Of a stretch of 64,000 bases of DNA, positions 27,402-35,889 are shown one piece after another. The notes beneath the pieces are model-generated. The model did no database searches and was not told the DNA's origin. It was given only the letters and a program-made list of their open reading frames with translations. The stretch covers positions 38,392-102,391 of the forward strand of contig JBGCDP010000063.1 of assembly GCA_045105475.1 (NCBI GenBank), given 5' to 3'. The position numbers were made by a program, and so were the translations under genes. Within the stretch, counting starts at the first letter, position 1; the number at the start of each line of letters is the position of its first letter. Origin of the DNA: WTJY01 sp045105475. Lineage in GTDB: Bacteria > Chloroflexota > Anaerolineae > Promineifilales > Promineifilaceae.

Positions 27402-28217
27402 ATGGATTTTTCACTGGACTTCTTCACAGCACAACTAACACAACTAACTGAGTGGTCTGCTTTACTTGATGTTTTTCTGGTCACGATAGTGATTTTCCTT
27501 GGATTAAAACTGATTCAGGGAACCCGGGCCGTGCAAATGTTGCGCGGCTTTTTAATAGTCGTGGTGGTGGTCTACTTTACCCTCGCATCAATTTCAATTC
27601 AGCTACCCGCTTTAACTTGGCTGATTCAACTCATTTCACCTGTGCTTATTTTTGCTGTTCCGGTGATTTTTCAACCGGAGCTTCGCCGTGCACTAGAGCA
27701 ATTAGGGAATGCGGGTGGTCAATATCGGCGCTTTTTCCAGCGTAAAAAACCGAACCTGGCTTTAGATGCGGTCTTAATCGCTTCACGCAGACTGTCAGAC
27801 CGACGCCATGGTGCGCTGATTGTTTTTGAGCAAGAAACGGGGCTACAAGAATATATCGATACAGGTGTCATGGTAGACGGTGAACCGTCACCAGATTTAC
27901 TGCTAACTATTTTCAATAAAAATACTGAATTACATGATGGTGCAATCATTGTGCGCAACGGCCGACTCGCGGCCGCAGCCTGTGTCTTGCCACTGTCGGC
28001 CGTGAACGTGTCAGACCGCCAGATCGGGCTACGCCATCGGGCTGCGTTAGGCATGAGCGAAGTAAGTGATGCGGTCTCACTCGTCATTTCAGAGGAAACC
28101 GGCCGTTTTGCGATTACGCACAATGGCAAACTCATGAAAGAAAATCGCCACGATCCACAAGGACGTGAAATGTCAGAGCAGTTAAAACAACTACTGGAGG
28201 CATTGCTCAAAAGCTAA
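27402..28217 (+). CDS. cdaA: Diadenylate cyclase CdaA
   Basis: A 271-residue membrane enzyme making c-di-AMP from two ATP. Three N-terminal helices (to about residue 95) precede the DAC/DisA_N domain, which shows the catalytic DGA near D179 and RHR near R211 (IGLRHRAALGMSE). The domain order and length are those of CdaA (YbbP) rather than DisA. Its stop codon overlaps the start of the YbbR-domain gene, the usual regulator CdaR, so the two are translationally coupled. c-di-AMP controls turgor, potassium transport and wall homeostasis. Confidence 0.95.
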   Translation: MDFSLDFFTAQLTQLTEWSALLDVFLVTIVIFLGLKLIQGTRAVQMLRGFLIVVVVVYFTLASISIQLPALTWLIQLISPVLIFAVPVIFQPELRRALEQLGNAGGQYRRFFQRKKPNLALDAVLIASRRLSDRRHGALIVFEQETGLQEYIDTGVMVDGEPSPDLLLTIFNKNTELHDGAIIVRNGRLAAAACVLPLSAVNVSDRQIGLRHRAALGMSEVSDAVSLVISEETGRFAITHNGKLMKENRHDPQGREMSEQLKQLLEALLKS

Positions 28218-29554
28218 TGGGATCATTTGATTACATCCGAAAATTTATCGGTGCCTTAATTTCAAATACCGCCACGCTGGCACTCTCGTTTGTGCTGGCA
28301 CTTATCGTCTGGAGTGCGGCCAATCGCGCCAATGACCCGATTACAACGCGCATTTTTGAGCTACCCATCACCCAGCAAGGGTTACTCCAATCTGATGGCA
28401 ATGTGACAGTTGATGCGGACACCGTTCGCCTAACAGTTGAAGGGCCAGAATCAATAGCAGGATCATTATTAGATAGCGATTTTCTGGCTGTCATTGATTT
28501 GAGTACGCTGCCATTTGGAAGGTCAGATACAGAAGTTAAAGTCGCACCGGTTAATACCGGCTTGAATTTGTCGATTGTGGCACAAGACCCGATTACCATT
28601 TCAGTCGAGGCGATCCCGATCATTTCACAAGAGATACCGATAGAAGTGTCGATTGTTGGGGAAGTGGCACGTGGTTACGAGCAAGGAGACATTGTTCTTG
28701 ACCCTGAAACCATCCTTGTTACTGGGCCAGAAAATGAGGTCAATCGCTTAAGTGCGGCTCGCCTTACCCTGTTTCTTGAGTCACCCAGAGAAGATTACAC
28801 GGCCGTTAGGGTGCCTACATGGATTGGCCAAGACCAGCGGCCGGTAGCACTTGGTAGCGTCAAAACAAGCACAAATGAAGTTACCGTTTCGATTGCGGTA
28901 AATCAGACAGAAGGGGTAAAAGTTGTCCCGATTATCGCCGGATGGACCGGTGCTCCACCAAACGGCTATCGTTTACTCGGACTTGAAGTTGATCCAGAAT
29001 CTGCCCTTATTTCTGGATCACCCTCTATTTTAGATGGGATTCAATCGATTGAAACGGAAGCGGTTGATATTTCAGGCGCAACTGAATCATTTGAGCAGCG
29101 GGTTACGCTTGATTTACCACCTGGTGTCGTTTTAGGTGAAATCCAGTCAGTTCTGGTTCAATTTGATATTGAACCGATCCTCACATCAGACGTGGTCAGA
29201 AAACAGGTTGAAATCCGTGCGTTAGGGGAAGGGTTAACCGCTACCCTACAAACAGAAGAGGTAACGGTTTTTATTTTTGGCCCATTGCCCGTGTTAAACT
29301 CCGTCACCCCAGATGATGTGAGTGTCACTTTAGACCTGCTTGATCTGGGCCCCGGAACATATAATCTTCAGCCAATTGTGACTGTAACAGCGGCCGATAT
29401 TACGCCGCGTTCGACTCAACCAGAGTTTGTAACGGTTGAAATCCAATCATTGGCAGAGCTAGAAGATTTAGCCGGAAACCTGACGGATGAATCTGACCCA
29501 GATGAACCGGAAGATGTTGAAAACGAGGATAGCTATCCTAAACCAGAAAATTAG
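28217..29554 (+). CDS. cdaR: YbbR-domain protein, CdaA regulator (CdaR)
   Basis: A 445-residue protein with one N-terminal helix (about 15-35) and an extracytoplasmic part made of YbbR repeats. The repeats have the pattern seen in VEGPESIAGSLLDSDFLAVIDL, VTGPENEVNRL and ISGSPSILDGIQSIETEAVDIS, so about four units. The tail is acidic. In known systems CdaR binds the cyclase CdaA and adjusts its activity from outside the membrane. The ATG shares its A with the last base of the cdaA stop. Confidence 0.92.
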   Translation: MGSFDYIRKFIGALISNTATLALSFVLALIVWSAANRANDPITTRIFELPITQQGLLQSDGNVTVDADTVRLTVEGPESIAGSLLDSDFLAVIDLSTLPFGRSDTEVKVAPVNTGLNLSIVAQDPITISVEAIPIISQEIPIEVSIVGEVARGYEQGDIVLDPETILVTGPENEVNRLSAARLTLFLESPREDYTAVRVPTWIGQDQRPVALGSVKTSTNEVTVSIAVNQTEGVKVVPIIAGWTGAPPNGYRLLGLEVDPESALISGSPSILDGIQSIETEAVDISGATESFEQRVTLDLPPGVVLGEIQSVLVQFDIEPILTSDVVRKQVEIRALGEGLTATLQTEEVTVFIFGPLPVLNSVTPDDVSVTLDLLDLGPGTYNLQPIVTVTAADITPRSTQPEFVTVEIQSLAELEDLAGNLTDESDPDEPEDVENEDSYPKPEN

Positions 29555-29606
29555 AGGGTGAGGCATTGACTGCAAAGCAAAGGCTTTTAGTGAATACCTT
29601 ACCCTC
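29554..29606 (+). terminator. Long hairpin between cdaR and der
   Basis: GAGGGTGAGG (starting in the cdaR stop codon) pairs with CCTTACCCTC, with one G-U pair and a 33-nt loop, and is followed by ATTTTG. It may be a weak terminator or an attenuating mRNA structure. Confidence 0.4.
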
Positions 29607-29623
29607 ATTTTGTTTGAATTATC

Positions 29624-30994
29624 ATGCCTAAAAAAGGTGTTGTTGCATTAGTCGGCCGACCCAATGTCGGAAAATCTACCCTATTCAATCGGCTTGTCGG
29701 CCGGAGATTGGCCGTTGTCTCAGAAGTAGCCGGGACGACCCGTGATCGTTTGTATGCAGATACAGAATGGGGCGGCATTGTTTTTACCGTCGTTGATACC
29801 GGTGGTATTGAGCTAGAAGAGGGATGGAATACAGATCCTCTATCGGAAGATTCTGAGCATTTTCTCGATTCAATTCGTAATCAAGCGAAAATTGCGATTC
29901 AAGACGCTGACGTAATTGTCCAAATCGTGGACGGCCGTTCAGGCATGTCATCAGCAGACAGTGAAGTCGCCAATATTTTACGCCGCACAAAGAAACCAAC
30001 CTTGGTCGCTGTGAACAAGCTCGATGATATTCACACGATGAAAGACCGCATCTATGATTTCTATGAACTAGGAATTGGTGAGGTTTACCCGGTATCGGCC
30101 GAACACGGCCGGGGTACGGGTGACTTGCTCGACATCATCGTTGGGGAACTCCCGGAAAACGAAGATGTGGAAGAGGACGATTCAATTAAGATCGCCCTTC
30201 TGGGCCGGCCGAATGCAGGTAAATCAACGTTATACAACAGATTAATTGGAAAAGAACGCACCATTGTCAGCCCGATAGCTGGGACAACACGGGATGCCAT
30301 CGACACAAAAATTAAGTGGCATGGGGAAGATTTCACCCTCATCGACACAGCCGGTATTCGACGACGGGGCAAGATCGACCCTGGTATCGAAAAATATAGT
30401 GTGATTCGAGCCATGAGTGCTCTGCGCCGAGCAGACGTTGCCTTACTCCTTATCGATGCCACTGAAGGGATCACCGCTCAGGACCAGCATATCGCTGGGA
30501 TGATGAAAGAGGAAGAAGCCGGTCTAATTGTGCTGGTGAACAAGTGGGACGCCATCGAAAAAGACAGTTTCACCATGATAGAGTTCACCGAGAAACTGCG
30601 CGAAGAACTAAACTTCTTGCCCTATGTCCCGATTCTTTTCATTTCGGCCGAAAAAGGGCAGCGGGTTGGCAACATTTTGCCAGAAGTCGCAGAGGTTAAC
30701 GAAGCTCGTTATCGACGGATACCAACGGGTGAGCTGAATCGCTACTTACAAAATTCACTTGCTCAGCATCCACCTCCCGGCAAAGGTGGCAAACGGATGA
30801 AGTTCTTCTACATGACTCAAGCGGGTGTCGCGCCGCCAACGTTTGTCTTCTTCGTGAACAAACCAGATTGGCTTCACTTTAGCTATCAACGTTATCTTGA
30901 GAATCAGCTGCGCGAGATGTTTGCCTTTCCTGGTACCCACATTCGATTGGTCTTCCGCGGCCGCGCAGAAGATGATCGATACAGCAAAGCGTAA
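29624..30994 (+). CDS. der: Ribosome biogenesis GTPase Der (EngA)
   Basis: A 456-residue protein with two tandem GTPase domains and a C-terminal KH-like domain, as in all Der proteins. Domain 1 has GRPNVGKSTLFNRL, DTGG and NKLD; domain 2 has GRPNAGKSTLYNRL, DTAGIRRRGK and NKWD. Needed for 50S subunit maturation. It follows cdaA-cdaR, separated by a hairpin, so it may be partly co-transcribed. Start ATG; no clear Shine-Dalgarno. Confidence 0.96.
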   Translation: MPKKGVVALVGRPNVGKSTLFNRLVGRRLAVVSEVAGTTRDRLYADTEWGGIVFTVVDTGGIELEEGWNTDPLSEDSEHFLDSIRNQAKIAIQDADVIVQIVDGRSGMSSADSEVANILRRTKKPTLVAVNKLDDIHTMKDRIYDFYELGIGEVYPVSAEHGRGTGDLLDIIVGELPENEDVEEDDSIKIALLGRPNAGKSTLYNRLIGKERTIVSPIAGTTRDAIDTKIKWHGEDFTLIDTAGIRRRGKIDPGIEKYSVIRAMSALRRADVALLLIDATEGITAQDQHIAGMMKEEEAGLIVLVNKWDAIEKDSFTMIEFTEKLREELNFLPYVPILFISAEKGQRVGNILPEVAEVNEARYRRIPTGELNRYLQNSLAQHPPPGKGGKRMKFFYMTQAGVAPPTFVFFVNKPDWLHFSYQRYLENQLREMFAFPGTHIRLVFRGRAEDDRYSKA

Positions 30995-31315
30995 ACTCAA
31001 TGCCTAATGGGTAGATAGATGCGTGGTTACACATATTCTGTAATCACGCATCGCACAGTTAACTAAACAGGAGCCTACAGATGCAGCATATTCCCGAAAA
31101 AGTTAAAACCTAAATTATGCGACCTTAGGGGGCATTTTGCGTAATATGAATATCTTTATTTGCCAAAGATACTTGGAGGAAGCCTATTTTTCGGCCGATT
31201 ACTGCTGTGGATCTATGCACTCAAAATAGACATGTTCAGTAATCTTTGAGATTGGCTTAGACTCAAAACGAAATAGAGGGCAATCTTTATTTCATTTTGA
31301 ATAGAGACATGGCTA
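30995..31315. other. Intergenic region after der
   Basis: About 320 bases without a supported gene. A strong hairpin occupies 31018-31052: GATGCGTGGTTACA with TGTAATCACGCATC, one G-U pair and a 7-nt loop. It has no T-run, so it is an mRNA end structure or weak terminator. A ten-codon frame (31081-31113) has a good AGGAG 7 nt upstream but is too short to call. Confidence 0.5.
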
Positions 31316-32062
31316 ATGACTGCATTGATTCCTTTTCTATTCATTTTTGGTTTTATTTTAACCGTTCTGCTTTTAAACGGACTGAGTTGGTTCCACAACA
31401 AAGAACTGCAAGAAAGACGAGAACTCGACCTGCAAATTCTAGCTCTAGACCATGGTGCCACATTCAACAAAACCGATATTCGACTAGTCAACCGACTGTC
31501 TCAATTTGATCGCCAACTAAGCTATTCATTTTTGAACCAGATCAAAACATACAACGTGATCTCAAAAAGTTACGAACATTATCTTTCCCACTTTTTTGAG
31601 ATCGCATCTCCTACAAAAGGCAAGTCAAATCAGCCCGTGCTCCAAAATGGAATCGTTGTTGAATTTAATGATGAGTTACCATATCGGTTTGATATCGGTC
31701 GCAAAGAAATTTGGGACTGGATGAATCGTGATAGCCACCCACGTATCGAATCCTATTTAAACCCAAGTTGGCTTCCCACCCAATTTTCTGTCTAGGCACC
31801 TCGCGATGAGCAAAAAATGGTCCATAATTTATTGCAGGGGCATCATGCATTATCTGAGTTGGTTCAACGAAAAGGGTTTATAAAAATGGTAGTCTGTCAT
31901 AAATATGCGGCCGTTTATTATGCAGGCATCGATGCTCCCAACTTGCACAACTTCCAGCGCAAAGCCATATGCGCGGCCAAAATCGCTCACTTTTTTCATA
32001 ATCACATGATAAGAGTCATAGCAGATGACGTTGAAATTCGATTATTAAAACCTATCAGGTAA
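31316..32062 (+). pseudogene. Membrane-anchored protein gene interrupted by an in-frame TAG (paralogue of the next gene)
   Basis: The reading frame encodes a single N-terminal helix (about 3-25) and a soluble domain, stops at a TAG at 31793-31795, and continues in the same frame for 88 more codons to 32062. Across the stop, APRDEQKMVHNLLQGHHALS aligns without gaps to TPAEHHDQICKLIDENSELQ of the intact paralogue 12 bp downstream. The TAG aligns to an Asn there. So this is one ancestral gene carrying a nonsense codon: a pseudogene, or less likely a read-through gene. Family and function unknown. CGGCCG occurs only in its 3' part. Confidence 0.7.
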
Positions 32063-32073
32063 TATCGAGCAGA

Positions 32074-32739
32074 ATGGGCATATTTAACGCAATCTATTTA
32101 ATCATCGCGGCTATTGTTCTTATCGCATTTGTCTCATACTTATTGTGGGACCACTCGAAAAAGACGATTGACACACGGCCGGAGGATATCGAGCGCTTGG
32201 CCATCCAGAATGGCTGGGAGTTTTCGACACGAAGCAAAGGGTTCAGCCAATTTATCGCTGCGCATAACTTAGGCTACATGGGGCGTGAGGCACCAATCCT
32301 GCATGTTTGCAGCCAGAAGCAAGGCGGTCACCAAGCCTTTATTTTCGATTGCTTTGCGGCGACGCCGATCAGTGGCGTTGCTATACAGTTCAAGAATCAG
32401 CAGTTTTTGCCTCTACGCGTCGTTGAGCGGCTAATTATTAATCGGCTCAGCCAACTCCCGGCCGACACATCCATTGCACCTGATCGACTGCCCCAATTTG
32501 TGAGAGCCAAAGTTTTAGTCAATACCCCGGCCGAACATCATGATCAAATCTGCAAGTTAATCGATGAAAATAGCGAACTGCAGCGCTTGTTCAAACAGCG
32601 AGATTTGGGCTATTTCTGCATGAGCCACGACACGGCCGTCTTTTATTTTTTGACCCGCTACCCGGCTGATGAGCGCGGGTTTACTCTGGCCCGCACACGT
32701 GTTGAAAATATCATCGGCATATTTGATAACGAAGCATAA
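32074..32739 (+). CDS. Unknown membrane-anchored protein
   Basis: A 221-residue protein with one N-terminal helix (about residues 4-25) and a cytoplasmic or exported soluble domain (IERLAIQNGWEFSTRSKGFS, then LPQFVRAKVLVNTPAEHHDQ). I do not recognise the family. Its own paralogue, broken by an amber codon, lies just upstream, so the pair arose by tandem duplication. Four CGGCCG sites show it belongs to the native genome. Confidence 0.65.
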   Translation: MGIFNAIYLIIAAIVLIAFVSYLLWDHSKKTIDTRPEDIERLAIQNGWEFSTRSKGFSQFIAAHNLGYMGREAPILHVCSQKQGGHQAFIFDCFAATPISGVAIQFKNQQFLPLRVVERLIINRLSQLPADTSIAPDRLPQFVRAKVLVNTPAEHHDQICKLIDENSELQRLFKQRDLGYFCMSHDTAVFYFLTRYPADERGFTLARTRVENIIGIFDNEA

Positions 32740-32817
32740 TCATTCAACTTAGCACAGGCACATAAAAAGGTCTTGTCAGCATTTAATGAGCCACTACCCA
32801 AAATTCATGCATGTTCG

Positions 32818-32846
32818 TTGACTTTTCCTCCCTCCGCACCCAAAAT
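32818..32846 (+). promoter_or_regulatory. Promoter for the VWA protein gene, apparently leaderless
   Basis: TTGACT (32818-32823), a 17-nt spacer and CAAAAT (32841-32846), with the ATG 6 nt further on. Transcription would start at or next to the start codon. No Shine-Dalgarno is present. Confidence 0.45.
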
Positions 32847-32852
32847 TAGCCC

Positions 32853-35783
32853 ATGAGTTTCACCGCCCCTTGGGCCTTGACCACCCTAATCGCAATCCCA
32901 TTTATTATTTGGCTTGGAATGCCGCGCCGTGGCTCTGCGCGCCAACGCCGGGACTGGACGAGCGTCGGAATTCGCTCATTGATTTTGCTACTGCTATCTC
33001 TGTCGATGGCGGGGGCACAAACGGTACGCACGGCCGACGAGTTGGCGGTGATCTTTCTGGTCGATGGTTCTGACTCGATAACAGCCACCCAAGCGGCCGC
33101 CGCCGAAACCTTTGTGCGGGAGTCAATCGAATCGATGCAGGTTAACGATTCGGCCGCTGTGATCGTATTTGGCGCCAACGCCTTGGTCGAACGGCCGATT
33201 TCAGGGGTAGCCGAACTCGCTCAAATTAGCTCCATTCCACAAACACTCCATACTGACATCGCTGAAGCGATCCGATTAGGGCTGGCCCTCTTCCCGGCCG
33301 GTTCTGCCCGACGAATGGTGATTTTAAGCGACGGGGCCGCAACCATTGGGGACACCGACGCGGCCGCTCGTTTGGCACAGGCCAACGGGGTTGAGATCAG
33401 CTACGTGCCGCTCTTACGGGATGAGGCGAGCCGCGAAGCATGGCTCGTTAATGTCAACACCCCCTCACGCGTGAGCGAAGGGGAGATTTTCAACATCGAT
33501 ATCGCGGCCGAAAGTACAACAGACACCAGCGGAACCTTGCGTGTGATCGCTGATGGTCAGATTGTGTCTGAACAGACGGTTCAACTGCGGCCAGGGACCA
33601 ACAACTACAGCATCCGGCTACAGGCTGAGGAACAACAGTTTGCCCGCTACGTAGTGCAACTCGACTCTGACAGCGACACCCTGTATCAAAATAACCAGCT
33701 CGCCGCGTATACCGAAATCACCGGCCCACCACGTGTTCTCATCGTTTCACCCGATGGGACATTAGATGATGAAGGGATTGCTTACCCTGAAGAGGCGATT
33801 GCGCTGGAGTCAGCTCTCCTCCAGTCCGGTTTAACAGTCGAACGGACAACCCCGTTTGATTTATCCTCAAGCTTTGCAGAACTCAGTAACTATTCGACGA
33901 TTGTTCTAGCTAACGTCAACGCCAAATATCTGTCGCCACGCAAAATGGAGGCGTTGGCAACCTACACCCGTGATCTAGGCGGCGGCTTAGTCGCCATTGG
34001 CGGGCCGGAGTCCTATGGGATGGGAGGCTGGTTCCGCACCCCGCTCGAGGCAGCCCTCCCGGTTAATATGCAGATCGAAGATGAAGAACGCTTTCCGGCC
34101 GTCAGCATCGTAATTGTCATTGACCGTTCTGGCTCGATGGGAGCGACCGAGGGAGGCTTGACCAAAATCCAATTGGCGGCCGAAGGTGCGGTCCGAGTGG
34201 TTGAACTGTTAAACGATTTTGACGACATCACGGTGATCCCGGTCGATACTGCCCCACACAATCAAGTCGGCCCGCTGCCTGCATCTGATCGGGGGAATGC
34301 GATTGCTCAGATCCGCAAGATCGGGGCTGGAGGCGGCGGTATCTTTGTGTATAGCGGCCTGATTGCCGCCCAAAAGGCGCTTGAACAAAGCACCAATCAA
34401 GTGCGCCACATTATTTTGTTGGCAGACGGCAGCGACTCCGAAGAAAAAGGAGGGGTGCCGGAACTGCTCGATGAGATGCTGGCTGACGGCATTACGATGT
34501 CGGCCGTGAGCATCGGCAATGGGTCCGATATGGCCTGGCTCCAGCAGATGGCAGAGCGAGGTGGCGGCCGGTTCCATTTCACAGACCGGGCGGCAAACTT
34601 GCCCCAAATTTTTACCCAAGAGACGACAACGATTCAACGCAGCTACCTGGTTGAAGAGCAATTTTTCCCCCAGCTTAATCGCCAAAGTCCAATTTTAAGC
34701 GGTATTCAACAGACCCCACCATTAGGCGGCTATGTCGGCACCAGCGCCAAGAATACGGCCCAAGTGGTGCTTGAAACCCATCTAAACGACCCGCTTTTGG
34801 CGACGTGGCAATATGGGTTGGGCCGTTCGGCCGCGTGGACCAGTGATGCCACTGGACGCTGGGGCACCCGCTGGGTCGAGTGGGAAGGGTTCCCTGTTTT
34901 TTGGGCGCAAACGATCCGCTGGACGATCAGCGATAGCCGAAACAGCACAATTGAATCGGTGGTTAATTTACAGGGGGAAGAGGCGTTGCTTACTGTCGAT
35001 GCGCGCACGCCGGGGGGCGAATATCTAAACGGATTAGAGATGGAGGGGAGTGTCATTTCACCATCAGGGGAAAGCACTGAGGTCCAGCTCAAACAGATCG
35101 CTCCCGGCCGTTATGAAACAACCTTCGTACCTGATGAGGAAGGGGCATACTATATTCGGGTTGCTGGTGGTGAAGAAGGTGAAGACACAGCGATTGGGGA
35201 GACAGGGGGCTGGGTGCTGGGCTACTCGCCGGAGTATCAGCAGTTTGAGTCGAATCCGCAACTGCTTGAATCGTTGGCCCAACTCACAGGCGGCCGGGAT
35301 TTGGGCCAAGTGACCGAAGCGGTATTCGAACACAACCTCGCCAGCGAAGCGACCACCCGGCCGATTTGGCCCTTTTTGCTGATTATCGCCACGATTTTGC
35401 TACCGCTTGATGTGGCGATTCGCCGGATTGTGATTTCTCAGCGAGATATGCAGAAGTTCCGTGAGGCGACGATTGGCCGGTTTAGCAAGCAAGAGGTGGT
35501 TCCGGCTGAGCGCACGAGCGAGATGTCGGGGCTGTTCCGAGCGAAGGAACGGGCGACGAGCAATAAGCCGCAGGATAGTGGGCTGGCTGGGCGGTTGAAG
35601 AATTTACGAGAGAGTGAGCCAAAGCCGGCTGAGAATACTCAGCGTAAACCGATTGAACGGCCGGATGTACCTGAACCTAAGGCAGTAAATGAAGGGAGTG
35701 GTGCAGGGGAAAGTGGAAAACCTGCCGAAAGTTCGTTGGCGTCGAGGCTACTCAAGAAGAAGCGAGAACAGGGGAAGGAGTAA
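32853..35783 (+). CDS. VWA-domain membrane protein
   Basis: A 976-residue protein. Two N-terminal helices (about 5-20 and 38-56) resemble BatA-type membrane proteins. A first VWA domain has an Asp-x-Ser-x-Ser site (FLVDGSDSI, about 72). A glutamine-amidotransferase-like segment follows (GGGLVAIGGPESYGMGGW, about 375), then a second VWA domain with a full MIDAS motif (VIDRSGSM, about 425). A further extracytoplasmic region, a C-terminal helix (about 850-870) and a charged tail with the similar units LAGRLKNLRE and LASRLLKKKRE complete it. The VWA domains likely bind metal-dependent protein partners; the partner is not visible. Confidence 0.85.
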   Translation: MSFTAPWALTTLIAIPFIIWLGMPRRGSARQRRDWTSVGIRSLILLLLSLSMAGAQTVRTADELAVIFLVDGSDSITATQAAAAETFVRESIESMQVNDSAAVIVFGANALVERPISGVAELAQISSIPQTLHTDIAEAIRLGLALFPAGSARRMVILSDGAATIGDTDAAARLAQANGVEISYVPLLRDEASREAWLVNVNTPSRVSEGEIFNIDIAAESTTDTSGTLRVIADGQIVSEQTVQLRPGTNNYSIRLQAEEQQFARYVVQLDSDSDTLYQNNQLAAYTEITGPPRVLIVSPDGTLDDEGIAYPEEAIALESALLQSGLTVERTTPFDLSSSFAELSNYSTIVLANVNAKYLSPRKMEALATYTRDLGGGLVAIGGPESYGMGGWFRTPLEAALPVNMQIEDEERFPAVSIVIVIDRSGSMGATEGGLTKIQLAAEGAVRVVELLNDFDDITVIPVDTAPHNQVGPLPASDRGNAIAQIRKIGAGGGGIFVYSGLIAAQKALEQSTNQVRHIILLADGSDSEEKGGVPELLDEMLADGITMSAVSIGNGSDMAWLQQMAERGGGRFHFTDRAANLPQIFTQETTTIQRSYLVEEQFFPQLNRQSPILSGIQQTPPLGGYVGTSAKNTAQVVLETHLNDPLLATWQYGLGRSAAWTSDATGRWGTRWVEWEGFPVFWAQTIRWTISDSRNSTIESVVNLQGEEALLTVDARTPGGEYLNGLEMEGSVISPSGESTEVQLKQIAPGRYETTFVPDEEGAYYIRVAGGEEGEDTAIGETGGWVLGYSPEYQQFESNPQLLESLAQLTGGRDLGQVTEAVFEHNLASEATTRPIWPFLLIIATILLPLDVAIRRIVISQRDMQKFREATIGRFSKQEVVPAERTSEMSGLFRAKERATSNKPQDSGLAGRLKNLRESEPKPAENTQRKPIERPDVPEPKAVNEGSGAGESGKPAESSLASRLLKKKREQGKE

Positions 35784-35824
35784 AATCGTTATCCACAAAC
35801 GCAAAAATTTCTTTTATCAAAAAA

Positions 35825-35870
35825 CTATCTAAGTAAGCTATCAGAAATTAATAGTGACTTACTTAGATAG
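35825..35870 (-). terminator. Rho-independent terminator of the ATPase gene
   Basis: CTATCTAAGTAAG and its exact complement flank a 20-nt loop. Read on the minus strand, the stem is followed by six T residues, so it terminates the P-loop ATPase gene. It lies between convergent genes. Confidence 0.75.
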
Positions 35871-35889
35871 GCAATAAAAGGATGCAAGT

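Noticed and set aside
31081..31113. Ten-codon frame with a good AGGAG ribosome binding site
   Set aside because: Too short and without recognisable content; it may be a remnant or a leader peptide but cannot be supported as a gene.
31793..31795. Recoded amber codon (alternative genetic code or pyrrolysine)
   Set aside because: Many well-supported genes in the window end in TAG, so TAG is an ordinary stop; decay is simpler.
35789..35797. Single TTATCCACA as an origin signal
   Set aside because: A lone DnaA box is expected by chance at this rate; only the cluster at 45.4 kb is notable.
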